Shown one piece after another: positions 18,107-27,107 of a stretch of 35,030 nt of DNA. Positions within the stretch are counted from its first letter, which is position 1. The number at the start of each line of letters is the position of its first letter. The DNA is taken from contig LFSA01000118.1 in assembly GCA_001512635.1 (NCBI GenBank), positions 1 to 35,030 of the forward strand, read 5' to 3'. Source of the stretch: Pelotomaculum sp. DTU098 (lineage in GTDB: Bacteria; Bacillota; Desulfotomaculia; Desulfotomaculales; Pelotomaculaceae). The notes beneath the pieces are model-generated. The model saw nothing but the letters and a program-made list of their open reading frames with translations, was not told the DNA's origin and did no database searches. A program made the position numbers and the translations under genes.

Positions 18107-19081
18107 ATGTATACCCATATTGATAATTTTATTATCTATCTTAAAGTGGAGAAAAACGCCTCCCCCAATACCATTGAAAGCTACCAGAAGGACTTTTTCA
18201 GGGGGCTGGATTTTTTTGCGGCTTTTTTACAGAAGGAAGATCACGCCATCCTTCCCTCTGAGATCGACCACCGGGTCTTTCGCCATTACCTGGCTTTTTT
18301 AAATGAACAGGGTCTGGCCCGGACTACCATAGCCAGGCATCTGGCGGCCTGGCGCTCCCTCTACCGCTATCTCCAGCGGGAAGGAATTATCGGGGACAAC
18401 CCGCTGACAAGGATAGCAAGCCCCAAGCTGGGCAGGAAACTCCCTCAATTTCTCTTTGAGGACGAAGCCCAGGCCCTGGTCGAAGCGCCGGATTTAAACG
18501 AGCCCCTTGGCCTGCGCGACAGGGCCCTTTTGGAGACACTTTACGCCGGGGGTCTGAGGATAAGTGAGCTGGTGTCCCTGGATACCGGAAATCTAGACCT
18601 GGCAGCAGGCTACATCAGGATTACAGGTAAAAGATCCAAAGAAAGAATGGTACCCCTGGGGTCCAAGGCCGTGGAAGCCTTGACTAAATACCTCCAGGAG
18701 GCACGGCCCGTGCTTTTGGCCAACCGGGGCAGAAATAAAGGCCGGCAGGCGCAGCAACCCGGCCAATTGCCAGCGCTGACCCAGCCGGGAAAACCCACCG
18801 GCGCCGTATTCCTGAACCGCTGGGGAACCCGTCTTTCCAGCCGGGGTATCCGCAAAATAATTGATAAATATGTAGAAAAAATCAGCCTGGAGAGAAAAAT
18901 CAGTCCCCATACCCTGCGTCATTCATTTGCCACTCACCTCCTTAACGCCGGTGCTGACCTTCGCCTGGTGCAGGAACTTTTAGGTCATACAAGCCTTACC
19001 AGCACGCAGTTGTACACCCATGTAAGCAGTGAGCGGCTGAAACAGGTTTATAGAAAAACCCACCCGCGTGCTAAGGAGTGA
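18107..19081 (+). CDS. xerC: Tyrosine recombinase XerC (CodV)
   Basis: Resolves chromosome dimers at dif together with XerD. The N-terminal SAM-like DNA-binding domain is followed by the catalytic domain with R151 (GLRISEL), K175 (TGKRSKER), H268-x-x-R271 (HTLRH), H294 (LLGHTS) and nucleophile Y303 (TQLYTH), all intact. At 324 residues it is about 20 longer than usual, owing to a glutamine- and proline-rich insert near residues 205-232. ATG 18107 has a poor ribosome binding site, so coupling to trmFO or leaderless-like reinitiation is possible. It is the first gene of the cod operon order xerC-hslV-hslU-codY. Confidence 0.94.
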   Translation: MYTHIDNFIIYLKVEKNASPNTIESYQKDFFRGLDFFAAFLQKEDHAILPSEIDHRVFRHYLAFLNEQGLARTTIARHLAAWRSLYRYLQREGIIGDNPLTRIASPKLGRKLPQFLFEDEAQALVEAPDLNEPLGLRDRALLETLYAGGLRISELVSLDTGNLDLAAGYIRITGKRSKERMVPLGSKAVEALTKYLQEARPVLLANRGRNKGRQAQQPGQLPALTQPGKPTGAVFLNRWGTRLSSRGIRKIIDKYVEKISLERKISPHTLRHSFATHLLNAGADLRLVQELLGHTSLTSTQLYTHVSSERLKQVYRKTHPRAKE

Positions 19082-19127
19082 TCATATATGTTTTTTAATT
19101 TTTTATTCATCTGGAAGGGGGATGAAC

Positions 19128-19658
19128 ATGTTTCACGCCACTACCATCGTAGCCGTGAAAAGAAACGGGAAAGTTGCGGTTGCCGGGGACGGACAGGTCA
19201 CCTTCGGCCAAAATACTATAATTAAAAAAAGCGCCAAAAAAATCAGGCGTCTTTATAAAAATAAAATTGTAGCCGGGTTTGCCGGGTCTGTGGCTGATGC
19301 CTTTACGCTCTTTGAGAAATTCGAGAGCAAACTGGAGGAATACCATGGCAACCTGCAGAGGGCGGCCGTAGAACTGGCCAAGGAGTGGCGTACCGATAAA
19401 ATTCTCCGGAGGCTTGAAGCCCTCATGATTGTGGCCTCCAGTGAAAATTTTTACATTATTTCCGGGTCCGGCGAGGTCATTGAGCCTGATGACGGTGTTA
19501 GCGCTATCGGCTCCGGCGGGCCTTTCGCCCTGGCAGCGGCCCGGGCGCTGCTCAAGCACACTTCCATGGAGGCAAAGGAAATTGTTCAAGAAGCCCTGGC
19601 AATTGCCTCAGAGATCTGCGTCTATACAAACAATCAGATCATCGTTGAAGAACTCTAA
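19128..19658 (+). CDS. hslV: HslV (ClpQ/CodW) proteasome-like peptidase subunit
   Basis: The peptidase core of the HslUV ATP-dependent protease. The mature N-terminal threonine is in ATTIVAV after a short propeptide; [27 protein letters not shown] and [15 protein letters not shown] match the family closely. The start is set at ATG 19128, 7 bases after GGAAGGGG (19113-19120); ATG 19122 is too close to that site, and the open frame back to 19068 has no support. It lies 46 bases after xerC and 113 bases before its ATPase partner hslU. Confidence 0.96.
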   Translation: MFHATTIVAVKRNGKVAVAGDGQVTFGQNTIIKKSAKKIRRLYKNKIVAGFAGSVADAFTLFEKFESKLEEYHGNLQRAAVELAKEWRTDKILRRLEALMIVASSENFYIISGSGEVIEPDDGVSAIGSGGPFALAAARALLKHTSMEAKEIVQEALAIASEICVYTNNQIIVEEL

Positions 19659-19771
19659 CCAGGCTTTTAGCCTCAGACCGTCAGACGCAAGTCTTATGCC
19701 TAAAGCAAAAAGCCTTAACCTTTAGATTAAGATAATGCTGGATAAATAACGTAAATCATGGGGGTCTTAGC

Positions 19772-21166
19772 ATGGAACAGCTGACACCACGCCGTATTGT
19801 TGAAGAACTGGATAAATATATCGTGGGGCAGAAAAACGCCAAGAAAGCAGTGGCCATAGCCCTGCGCAATCGTTACCGCCGCAGGAGACTTCCGGAAGAA
19901 CTCAAGGACGAGGTAATACCGAAAAACATCCTGATGATCGGACCAACGGGAGTGGGTAAAACTGAAATTGCCCGCCGCCTGGCCAAGCTTGTTAAAGCGC
20001 CCTTTGTCAAGGTTGAAGCTACGAAATTCACTGAAGTGGGCTATGTGGGCAGGGACGTTGAGAGCATGGTTCGTGACCTGGTTGAAACGTCCATCCGGAT
20101 GGTTAAGCAGGAAAAGCTGGCAACAGTTGAAGACAAGGCAAAGAGAATTGCTGATGAGAAAATTATTGAACTTCTGGCGCCTTATCCATTGCAGGATAAA
20201 CAACCCCGCAATCCTTTGGAAATGATTTTCGGGACAACAAAAGTCTCTGAACCCCGCGATGCCGCCTATGAACAGCGGCTCAAGCGGGTTGAATTTGAGA
20301 GGGAAACTCTAAGGGAAAAACTGGCCAGGGGAGAACTGGAAAATGAAACCCTGGAAATAGAAGTGGAAGATAATAAACCCCCGATGCTTGAAGTATTCAC
20401 CGGGACCGGCATGGAAGAGATGGGAATTAACCTCCAGGATATGCTGGGTGGTTTAATTCCCAAGAAAAAACGCAAACGCAGGGTCACAGTTAAAGAAGCC
20501 CGGCATATTCTTGCCCAGCAGGAAGCTCAGAAGTTGATTGATATGGACGAGGTTATTTCCCTGGGGATCAAGAGGGCAGAAGAAGAGGGCATCATTTTTC
20601 TGGATGAAATTGATAAGATCGCCGGCAGAGAGGGACAGGGACCGGATGTATCCAGGGGAGGGGTACAGCGGGATATCCTGCCCATTGTAGAAGGTTCCAC
20701 AGTGGTTACAAAATATGGTCCGGTTAAAACCGACCACATCCTTTTTATCGCAGCAGGAGCTTTCCACACATCAAAGCCCTCTGACCTGATCCCCGAACTC
20801 CAGGGCCGTTTCCCGATACGTGTCGAACTTGAGAGCCTGACATGTGAGGATTTCCAACAAATATTGACAGAACCAAGAAATGCCTTGATTAAACAATATA
20901 CCGAATTACTTGCCACAGAAGGTGTCACGGTTAAATTTTCGCAAAATTCACTTGTGGAAATTGCAAAGATCGCTTATACTGTTAATGAACAAACAGAGAA
21001 CATCGGTGCCCGAAGGCTGCATACAATTCTGGAAAAGTTGCTGGAAGATATCTCTTTTGACGCCCCGGAGCTGGCTGGCCAGGTAATCTATATTGACGAA
21101 AATTTTATTGTTGAAAAATTGGGACATTTGGTGAAATCTGAAGATTTAAGCCGCTATATACTGTGA
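19772..21166 (+). CDS. hslU: HslU (ClpY/CodX) ATPase subunit
   Basis: An AAA+ unfoldase that feeds substrates to HslV. Walker A is GPTGVGKTE near residues 56-64, Walker B is [10 protein letters not shown], the GYVGRD pore loop is near residues 90-95 and the I-domain lies between; the C-terminus ends YIL, close to the family motif that docks into HslV. Length 464 is normal. ATG 19772 follows a G-rich site at about 19758-19762. It contains a CodY-box-like sequence near its 3' end (see 20934-20948). Confidence 0.97.
   Translation: MEQLTPRRIVEELDKYIVGQKNAKKAVAIALRNRYRRRRLPEELKDEVIPKNILMIGPTGVGKTEIARRLAKLVKAPFVKVEATKFTEVGYVGRDVESMVRDLVETSIRMVKQEKLATVEDKAKRIADEKIIELLAPYPLQDKQPRNPLEMIFGTTKVSEPRDAAYEQRLKRVEFERETLREKLARGELENETLEIEVEDNKPPMLEVFTGTGMEEMGINLQDMLGGLIPKKKRKRRVTVKEARHILAQQEAQKLIDMDEVISLGIKRAEEEGIIFLDEIDKIAGREGQGPDVSRGGVQRDILPIVEGSTVVTKYGPVKTDHILFIAAGAFHTSKPSDLIPELQGRFPIRVELESLTCEDFQQILTEPRNALIKQYTELLATEGVTVKFSQNSLVEIAKIAYTVNEQTENIGARRLHTILEKLLEDISFDAPELAGQVIYIDENFIVEKLGHLVKSEDLSRYIL
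20934..20948. promoter_or_regulatory. Possible CodY box inside hslU
   Basis: AATTTTCGCAAAATT matches the Firmicute CodY consensus AATTTTCWGAAAATT at 13 of 15 positions, differing at the two central bases. It lies in hslU, about 240 bases before the codY start. It could mark autoregulation by roadblock or be chance within AT-rich codons. Confidence 0.3.
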
Positions 21167-21185
21167 CTAGAGGGAAGGGTTTAAA

Positions 21186-21971
21186 ATGAGAAAACTGCTG
21201 GAAAAAACAAGGGCCATCAACAAGTTGCTGCAAAAATCAGCAGGTCACAACGTCGATTTTAATGAGGTAGCCGAAGTTCTGAGCGAAAACATCGGAGCGA
21301 GTATTTATATTCTCGATCGCAAGGGAAGAGTTTTCGGTTACAGCTATCTCAAAGGCTGGACCTGTGATATTATGAAAGACATTGTTGAAGGCCAGGGTGG
21401 TTTCCCTGAGGACTATAACGAAAGCCTGTTGAAAATCAACGAAACCTATGCTAATCACTGTCAAACAAAGAATTTATGTGTTTTTGAAGAAGATAAGCGG
21501 TGCCCCTTTAACAATAAAATAACAACGGCGGTACCGATAATCGGCGGGGGAACGCGTCTGGGTACGCTGGTCCTGGCCAAGTTTGACAATTTCTTCACAG
21601 ATGAGGATCTGGTACTGGGCGAATACGGAGCTACCGTTGTGGGCATGGAAATCCTGCGGGCAAGGACTGAAAAGATGGAAGAGGAAGCCAGGAAGAGAGC
21701 TGCTGTGCAAATTGCCCTGGGTACCCTTTCCTATTCAGAGATGGATGCTGTACAGCACATCTTCGAACAACTGGAAGGAGAAGAGGGGCTTCTAGTAGCC
21801 AGTAAGATCGCCGATCGTGTCGGGATTACCCGCTCGGTAATTGTAAATGCCCTGAGAAAGTTTGAAAGCGCCGGTGTGATCGAGTCAAAATCCCTGGGTA
21901 TGAAAGGGACATACATCCGCGTTTTAAATGACCGGTTGCTGGAGGAACTGGAAAGGATTAAGCAGCATTAG
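21186..21971 (+). CDS. codY: Global transcriptional repressor CodY
   Basis: A GTP- and branched-chain-amino-acid-responsive repressor of stationary-phase genes. The N-terminal GAF domain covers about residues 1-155 and the C-terminal winged helix ([27 protein letters not shown]) binds [15 protein letters not shown] near the end is highly conserved. Length 261 matches the family. It lies 19 bases after hslU, completing the cod operon. A GC-rich hairpin follows at 22007-22032. Confidence 0.96.
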   Translation: MRKLLEKTRAINKLLQKSAGHNVDFNEVAEVLSENIGASIYILDRKGRVFGYSYLKGWTCDIMKDIVEGQGGFPEDYNESLLKINETYANHCQTKNLCVFEEDKRCPFNNKITTAVPIIGGGTRLGTLVLAKFDNFFTDEDLVLGEYGATVVGMEILRARTEKMEEEARKRAAVQIALGTLSYSEMDAVQHIFEQLEGEEGLLVASKIADRVGITRSVIVNALRKFESAGVIESKSLGMKGTYIRVLNDRLLEELERIKQH

Positions 21972-22006
21972 ACTGATTGTTTTTAAAAAACCTAGAACTC
22001 AAATTT

Positions 22007-22032
22007 ACAGCCCCGCCTTGCGCCGGGGCTGT
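22007..22032. terminator. GC hairpin between codY and rpsB, without T tract
   Basis: A perfect 9-bp stem (22007-22015 with 22024-22032) and an 8-base loop. No T run follows on either strand, so it is a weak terminator at best. It overlaps the possible -35 region of the rpsB promoter and could instead be a regulatory fold. Confidence 0.45.
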
Positions 22033-22046
22033 AACTGTGTTAAAAT
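22018..22046 (+). promoter_or_regulatory. Candidate rpsB promoter
   Basis: TTGCGC at 22018-22023 and TAAAAT at 22041-22046 are spaced by 17 bases. It would give an rpsB leader of roughly 110 bases, long enough for autoregulation by S2. It sits partly inside the hairpin at 22007-22032. Confidence 0.4.
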
Positions 22047-22160
22047 ACGTGATGGTGTGAATTACACACGCTGTTGGATTCTTGCAAAGGTTCCCTGCGG
22101 GGCTTGCGGAATATGAAGGCAGCGGAGGACGAAAAACCACGGGGGAGGAGGTGTAATTAC

Positions 22161-22859
22161 GTGGCTGTCATATCTATGAAACAACTGCTGGAAGCTGGAG
22201 TTCACTTCGGCCACCAAACCCGCCGCTGGAACCCCAAAATGGCTCCATACATCTTTACTGACCGCAACGGCATCTATATTATAGACTTGCAAAAAACCGT
22301 AAAAAAGGTAGAGGAAGCCTATAATTTTGTTAAACAGCTTGCCAGTGAAGGAGATACGATTCTCTTTGTGGGCACTAAGAAACAGGCCCAGGAAGCTGTC
22401 CGGGAAGAAGCTGAACGTTGTGGTATGTTTTATGTAAACCAGCGCTGGCTGGGCGGCATGCTCACCAATTTCCAAACCATCAGACGCCGGATTGACCGCC
22501 TGCAAGAGCTGGAAAAAATGGAGGCAGACGGCACCCTTGAACGTTTGCCTAAAAAAGAAGTTGCCCAATTAATGCACGAAAAGGAAAAACTGCAAAAATT
22601 CCTGGGCGGTATTAAGGAAATGCGGCGTTTACCGGGAGCCTTATTTGTGATCGACCCGCGGAAAGAACGGATTGCCGTAGCTGAAGCACGTAAACTAGGC
22701 ATTCCCATCGTTGCAATTGTCGATACTAACTGCGATCCGGACGAAGTGGACTACGTCATCCCCGGTAATGATGACGCCATCAGGGCGGTCCGCCTTTTGA
22801 CCGGCAAGATGGCGGAGGCTGTTCTTGAAGGCCGGCAGGGGGAACAGCTTGCAGAATAA
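22161..22859 (+). CDS. rpsB: 30S ribosomal protein S2
   Basis: A small-subunit protein. The sequence [24 protein letters not shown] and the [20 protein letters not shown] block are nearly invariant in Firmicute S2. The frame is open from 22074, but GTG 22161, 9 bases after GGGAGGAGGTG (about 22142-22152), gives the canonical M-A-V-I-S-M start and a 232-residue product; the 29 residues upstream are translated leader. The tsf gene follows after 147 bases that contain a terminator-like hairpin, so S2 may be made in excess over EF-Ts. Confidence 0.98.
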   Translation: MAVISMKQLLEAGVHFGHQTRRWNPKMAPYIFTDRNGIYIIDLQKTVKKVEEAYNFVKQLASEGDTILFVGTKKQAQEAVREEAERCGMFYVNQRWLGGMLTNFQTIRRRIDRLQELEKMEADGTLERLPKKEVAQLMHEKEKLQKFLGGIKEMRRLPGALFVIDPRKERIAVAEARKLGIPIVAIVDTNCDPDEVDYVIPGNDDAIRAVRLLTGKMAEAVLEGRQGEQLAE

Positions 22860-22869
22860 TTGAGAAGAC

Positions 22870-22911
22870 AGGTGGGGGTGAGTCTTCGGCAAGGTCGCCC
22901 CTGCCTTTTTT
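22870..22911 (+). terminator. Attenuator or terminator between rpsB and tsf
   Basis: An imperfect GC-rich stem (AGGTGGGG around 22870-22877 against CCCCTGCCT around 22898-22906, one bulge) is followed by a T run at 22906-22911. It probably terminates part of the rpsB transcription. Confidence 0.6.
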
Positions 22912-22931
22912 CTGCCTTGAGCTATGAGATC

Positions 22932-22962
22932 TTGATTGAGCCTATGTAATCCTGGATATACT
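22932..22962 (+). promoter_or_regulatory. Possible tsf promoter
   Basis: TTGATT at 22932-22937 is followed after 17 bases by GATATA (22955-22960), overlapping TATACT at 22957-22962. It lies after the intergenic terminator and 45 bases before the tsf start. Confidence 0.35.
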
Positions 22963-23006
22963 AATTTAAAGGAAAATGATGTAAATATAAAGGAGGCAAA
23001 TCCAAT

Positions 23007-23666
23007 ATGTCTGTACCCGCCAGTCTGGTCAAGGAACTCCGGGAACGTACCGGAGCCGGAATGATGGATTGTAAGAAAGCGCTTGCAGAAACAGGCGGCG
23101 ATCTTGAAAAGGCAACTGTCTACCTGAGAGAGAAAGGCCTGGCTGCAGCGGCTAAAAAAGCCGGCAGAATAGCCGCGGAAGGAATCGTAGAAGCATACAT
23201 ACACGGTAATGGCAAAATTGGGGTTCTTGTGGAAGTGAATTGCGAAACCGACTTTGTGGCCAAAACGGATGAATTTAAAACCCTGGTCCGTGATATCGCC
23301 ATGCAAATCGCTGCTGCGAAGCCGGAATATATCAGGCGGGAAGAAATCTCCAGCGAGACTATTGAAAAAGAAAAGGCAATTCTGCGGGCTCAGGCTCTCA
23401 ACGAAGGTAAACCAGAAAAGATCGTTGACAAAATGGTAGAGGGAAGAATTGAAAAGTTTTATAAGGAAGTATGCCTTTTAGAACAGCCCTTTATCAAAAA
23501 CCCGGATCAAACTATACAAGATCTCCTCACTGAAAAAATAGCCAAGATCGGCGAGAATATCAGCGTCAGGCGGTTTGCCCGTTTTGAGCTTGGCGAAGGC
23601 CTGCAGAAGAAAAAGTCCGACCTCGCTGCCGAGGTAGAAGAAGCAACACGAAATGTCTGCAAATGA
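23007..23666 (+). CDS. tsf: Elongation factor Ts
   Basis: The guanine nucleotide exchange factor for EF-Tu. The N-terminal UBA-like domain ([20 protein letters not shown]) and the [12 protein letters not shown] core motif are intact; 219 residues places it among the short Firmicute forms with a reduced dimerisation module. AAAGGAGG precedes ATG 23007. It is followed by pyrH after 70 bases, the canonical order. Confidence 0.97.
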   Translation: MSVPASLVKELRERTGAGMMDCKKALAETGGDLEKATVYLREKGLAAAAKKAGRIAAEGIVEAYIHGNGKIGVLVEVNCETDFVAKTDEFKTLVRDIAMQIAAAKPEYIRREEISSETIEKEKAILRAQALNEGKPEKIVDKMVEGRIEKFYKEVCLLEQPFIKNPDQTIQDLLTEKIAKIGENISVRRFARFELGEGLQKKKSDLAAEVEEATRNVCK

Positions 23667-23736
23667 AAGATTTTATAAAAGGATTTTTAGTCAAACTGTA
23701 GAATAACTCTGGGAAGACTGGAGGTTTCCTGCCTTT

Positions 23737-24519
23737 ATGGTTGCACCAAAATACTGGCGAATCGTTCTGAAGTTGAGTGGCGAGGCCTTAGCCGGTTCCC
23801 TGGGTTATGGAATCGATCCCGATGTGGTAAACACAATAGCCAGACAGATTAAAGAAGTGGCAGAGCACAGGGTGCAGATATCTGTCGTAGTTGGTGGAGG
23901 TAATATCTGGCGGGGTGTTGCCGGAAGCGCCAAGGGAATGGACCGGGCAACAGCGGACTACATGGGAATGCTGGCTACTGTAATGAACTCCCTGGCACTT
24001 CAAGATGCGCTTGAGAAACATGGTGTTGATACCAGAACCCAGACAGCAATTGAAATGAAAGAGGTAGCTGAACCTTATATCCGGCGCCGGGCCATAAGAC
24101 ATATGGAAAAAGGCAGGGTAGTCATTTTCGCCGCCGGTACAGGTAATCCATATTTTTCCACTGACACAACCGCCGCCCTGAGGGCAGCTGAAATAGAGGC
24201 CCAGGTTATTTTAATGGCCAAGCGGGTAGATGGTGTCTATGACAGCGACCCACTTAAAAATCCCAATGCTAAAAAGTTCCAACAGCTATCGTACATTGAG
24301 ATGTTGAACAGGGGTCTTGGTGTCATGGATGCCACTGCAGCTTCCCTGTGTATGGATAATAATATTCCTGTAATTGTTTTTGACTTAAACCAGGATGGTA
24401 ATATTATGAAAGCGGTGTTTGCCGAAAAAATTGGAACATATATCGGAGGTGATTTAAATGACCACGGAGATTATAAAAGAAGCCGAGAGCAATATGAAGA
24501 AAACTGTGGAAGTGGTTAA
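23737..24519 (+). CDS. pyrH: UMP kinase, with C-terminal extension overlapping frr
   Basis: Phosphorylates UMP to UDP; a hexameric amino-acid-kinase-family enzyme. KLSGEAL, the GGGNIWRG loop and [11 protein letters not shown] are hallmark motifs. PyrH normally stops just after IGTxxG; here the frame continues about 20 more residues (a charged, tyrosine-containing tail) to TAA at 24517-24519, overlapping frr by 62 bases in another frame. The extension looks like a by-product of a lost stop. GGAGGT precedes ATG 23737 by about 10 bases. Confidence 0.96.
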   Translation: MVAPKYWRIVLKLSGEALAGSLGYGIDPDVVNTIARQIKEVAEHRVQISVVVGGGNIWRGVAGSAKGMDRATADYMGMLATVMNSLALQDALEKHGVDTRTQTAIEMKEVAEPYIRRRAIRHMEKGRVVIFAAGTGNPYFSTDTTAALRAAEIEAQVILMAKRVDGVYDSDPLKNPNAKKFQQLSYIEMLNRGLGVMDATAASLCMDNNIPVIVFDLNQDGNIMKAVFAEKIGTYIGGDLNDHGDYKRSREQYEENCGSG

Positions 24520-25015
24520 GAAAGAGTTCGCCTCAATGCGTGCAGGACGAGCCACACCGGCTCTCCTCGATAAAATAACAGTTAATTACTATGGGACTCC
24601 GACACCTATCAATCAACTTGCAAATATTTCCGTTCCTGAAGCCAGACTTCTCGTAATTCAGCCGTGGGATAAAACTGCCCTGCCTGATATTGAGAAAGCT
24701 ATCTTAAAATCGGATTTGGGGATTAACCCTACCAGTGACGGTTCCGTAATCCGCCTGGCAATTCCGCAGCTAACCCAGGAAAGGCGGCTTGAGTTGATGA
24801 AAATCATCAAGAAGAAAGCGGAAGAGGGCCGCGTAGCCATACGGAATATCCGTCGCGAAACCAATGATAAGCTGAAAGCCCAGCAAAAAGAGGGCAAAAT
24901 CTCCGAAGATGATTTGAAGCGTAAACAGGAAGACGTTCAGAAAATGACGGACCGGATGATCAAAGATATTGACACTCTTTTGGCCAACAAGGAACAGGAG
25001 ATAATGCAGGTATAG
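24458..25015 (+). CDS. frr: Ribosome recycling factor
   Basis: Splits post-termination ribosomes with EF-G. The 185-residue length and the segments [29 protein letters not shown] and [26 protein letters not shown] are diagnostic. ATG 24458 follows a strong GGAGGTGA (24446-24453) that lies inside pyrH, so the start is genuine despite the 62-base overlap. The stop TAG directly abuts the ATG of the next gene. Confidence 0.97.
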   Translation: MTTEIIKEAESNMKKTVEVVKKEFASMRAGRATPALLDKITVNYYGTPTPINQLANISVPEARLLVIQPWDKTALPDIEKAILKSDLGINPTSDGSVIRLAIPQLTQERRLELMKIIKKKAEEGRVAIRNIRRETNDKLKAQQKEGKISEDDLKRKQEDVQKMTDRMIKDIDTLLANKEQEIMQV

Positions 25016-25393
25016 ATGGACAAGATACCGGACATTACCGGCTTTGAATTAAGCAAGGCACTCGATCTTTACAGAGCCTCCGGTTATGAAATAGAAATCA
25101 TGTTCACCCGACCTTATAAGGCACAACCGGAAGGGAAACCGAGGGTTATACGCTTTCATAGGGTCTCTAATCATAAATGGGTGATAACTGTGGCCTTTGA
25201 AGAAGGGCGAAAGGAGGTGGATAAAGTGGCATACAAAATTACAGAGGAATGCCTTGCCTGTGGTTCCTGCATGGATGCCTGTCCAGTTGGAGCGATCAGT
25301 GAAGGTGATATTTATAAGATTGAACCGGATAAATGTGAGAGCTGTGGTGCTTGCGCTGACGCTTGCCCCACCGGAGCCATTGTCGAAGAGTAA
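25016..25393 (+). CDS. PASTA-like N-terminus fused in frame to a 2[4Fe-4S] ferredoxin
   Basis: 125 residues. Residues ~1-67 (IPDITGFELSKALDLYRASGYEIEI...) resemble a single PASTA-like fold, with a conserved-looking I-P-D-x-x-G start. Residues ~71-125 are a complete clostridial ferredoxin with two CxxCxxCxxxCP clusters (CLACGSCMDACP and CESCGACADACP), normally a separate ~56-residue gene. A very strong internal site (AAGGAGGTGG, 25211-25220) lies 6 bases before an in-frame GTG at 25226, which alone would give a classic ferredoxin starting M-A-Y-K-I. ATG 25016 abuts the frr stop with a weak site, suggesting coupling. Both a fusion and a free ferredoxin could be made. The electron partner is unknown. 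Confidence 0.75.
   Translation: MDKIPDITGFELSKALDLYRASGYEIEIMFTRPYKAQPEGKPRVIRFHRVSNHKWVITVAFEEGRKEVDKVAYKITEECLACGSCMDACPVGAISEGDIYKIEPDKCESCGACADACPTGAIVEE
25226..25393 (+). CDS. Possible internally initiated 2[4Fe-4S] ferredoxin
   Basis: The in-frame alternative start within the preceding gene. GTG 25226 preceded by AAGGAGGTGG would give a 55-residue ferredoxin with both cluster motifs, the normal size for clostridial ferredoxins. The internal site is much stronger than that at 25016, so this may be the main product. Confidence 0.55.
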   Translation: MAYKITEECLACGSCMDACPVGAISEGDIYKIEPDKCESCGACADACPTGAIVEE

Positions 25394-25399
25394 CTGGTG

Positions 25400-25423
25400 G
25401 ACCCCCTCACATCTGAGGGGGTC
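25400..25423 (+). terminator. Perfect hairpin between the ferredoxin frame and uppS
   Basis: A perfect 10-bp stem (25400-25409 with 25414-25423) and CATC loop, starting 7 bases after the ferredoxin stop. The tail (ATTACAT) is not T-rich. It is either a weak terminator that lowers uppS expression or a 3' RNA stabiliser. Confidence 0.55.
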
Positions 25424-25474
25424 ATTACATAGGCATGTCTCAAGGGTGATTCCAGAGGAGGCTAAACCTTTTTT

Positions 25475-26278
25475 ATGTTTAACCAAATAGTCCGCTTCTG
25501 GCGCCGAAAAGACACGGAAAATTGCGCTGAGGCCGAAGAAAACGAACTGCTCAAAAGAATTGATAAGAATAAACTGCCCTGCCACATAGCTATCATTATG
25601 GACGGAAACGGGCGCTGGGCCTTGCGCCGGGGCTTGACCCGTTCCTATGGACACAGGGCAGGTATAGAAGCCTTAAGGGATATTGTGCGGATCTGTTCCG
25701 ATCTGGGCATCAGTTTTTTAACGTTATACGCCTTTTCCACTGAGAATTGGAAAAGACCGCAGGAAGAAATTGATACGTTGATGAATCTGCTCGTTGAGTA
25801 TTTTCATAAGGAAATAGATGAACTCTGCGAAAACGGCGTCCGGGTGCACCCCATCGGCAGGATTTCAGAATTGCCTGCTTCTGCAAGGAAGGCCATCGAT
25901 ATGGCTGTGCAACGCACCAGGGAAAACAAAGGACTGACAATGAATCTTGCCTTAAACTACGGTGGACGACACGAAATTGTAGACGCCGTCCGGGCAATTG
26001 CGTCCAAGCTTGCCAATGGCAGTCTCAGAATTGAGCAAATCAGCGAAAAACTCATTTCGGATCATCTTTATACAGCCGGCCAGCCGGACCCTGACCTCTT
26101 GATCCGTCCCTCTGGTGACTTGCGCATCAGCAATTTTTTGCTCTGGCAGCTGGCATATACGGAGTTCTGGTTTTCTTCCGTAATGTGGCCTGACTTTCGA
26201 CGGATTCATATCTTGCAGGCACTGGTTGATTACCAGCAGCGTGAACGCCGTTTTGGAGGGCTGAACAAGAAAACTTAG
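25475..26278 (+). CDS. uppS: Isoprenyl transferase (undecaprenyl diphosphate synthase)
   Basis: A cis-prenyltransferase that makes the C55 lipid carrier for peptidoglycan. The catalytic Asp is D43 in IIMDGNGRWA, followed by GHRAGIEALR, YAFSTENW, LNLALNYGGRxE-like LALNYGGRHE and the C-terminal RPSGDLRISNFLLWQLAYTEFWF. Length 267 includes a ~35-residue basic/acidic N-terminal leader. GAGGAGG (about 25457-25463) precedes ATG 25475. The cdsA gene follows after 24 bases. Confidence 0.95.
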   Translation: MFNQIVRFWRRKDTENCAEAEENELLKRIDKNKLPCHIAIIMDGNGRWALRRGLTRSYGHRAGIEALRDIVRICSDLGISFLTLYAFSTENWKRPQEEIDTLMNLLVEYFHKEIDELCENGVRVHPIGRISELPASARKAIDMAVQRTRENKGLTMNLALNYGGRHEIVDAVRAIASKLANGSLRIEQISEKLISDHLYTAGQPDPDLLIRPSGDLRISNFLLWQLAYTEFWFSSVMWPDFRRIHILQALVDYQQRERRFGGLNKKT

Positions 26279-26302
26279 AACCTCTCACAGGTCGGTGAAA
26301 AT

Positions 26303-27094
26303 GTGCTCGGGCAAAGAGTCTTAAGTGCCCTGGTTGGCATCCCGGTGATCATCCTGGCAGTTTGGTACGGGGGTATTCCTCTGTTGCTTCTGCTCAGCCT
26401 GTTGATCGTCCTGGGCATCAAGGAAATAACGGAATTGCTAACCAGGCTGGGATTGAAGCCATCATTCTGGCTCGCCTCTGCAGGAGGTTTAATCCTCATT
26501 GGCGGCGCATATCTTTATAGTACTGGGTATCCCGGTCCGACAATAACAATCATCCTGTTTCTACATCTGATTGCCACGGTAACCTTTTACCCCCGTTACT
26601 CACTGCTCGATGGGGCCGGAACCCTGATGGGCACGCTTTACGTGGGATTACTGAGTTATGTATACCTCCTGAGAATGCTGCCAGACGGATGGATTTGGCT
26701 TATTTTTATGCTCGCTGGAACCTGGGCTTGTGATACAGCAGCTTACTTTGTGGGTAAAGGCTTTGGCAGGAGAAGACTGGCTCCAGTACTGAGCCCCAAG
26801 AAAACTCTGGAAGGAGCACTGGGGGGGCTGCTGGGAAGTGTTCTGGTTAGCTTTTTGTTTTCTTATTACATATACCCCTTTTTATCCATGCCAAAGATGC
26901 TTTTACTGGGCCTGATGGTTGGAGTGGCAGCAGAAGTAGGTGACCTGCTGGAATCAGCTTTTAAAAGGGAAGCCGGGATCAAGGATTCCAGTAAGCTGAT
27001 CCCCGGCCACGGTGGAGTTTTGGACCGCATCGACAGCGCCCTGTTCACCGCACCCCTTGTCTACTATTTTGTTGTATTATTCATCATAAGTTGA
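26303..27094 (+). CDS. cdsA: Phosphatidate cytidylyltransferase
   Basis: A membrane enzyme that makes CDP-diacylglycerol from phosphatidic acid and CTP. The C-terminal signature SAFKREAGIKDSSKLIPGHGGVLDRIDS is complete, and about eight hydrophobic segments are spread over 263 residues. It starts with GTG 26303; AGGT-type purines lie at about 26289-26296. It sits between uppS and a transporter-like gene, 13 bases before the latter. Confidence 0.95.
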   Translation: MLGQRVLSALVGIPVIILAVWYGGIPLLLLLSLLIVLGIKEITELLTRLGLKPSFWLASAGGLILIGGAYLYSTGYPGPTITIILFLHLIATVTFYPRYSLLDGAGTLMGTLYVGLLSYVYLLRMLPDGWIWLIFMLAGTWACDTAAYFVGKGFGRRRLAPVLSPKKTLEGALGGLLGSVLVSFLFSYYIYPFLSMPKMLLLGLMVGVAAEVGDLLESAFKREAGIKDSSKLIPGHGGVLDRIDSALFTAPLVYYFVVLFIIS

Positions 27095-27107
27095 GGTGAC
27101 ACCCCCG

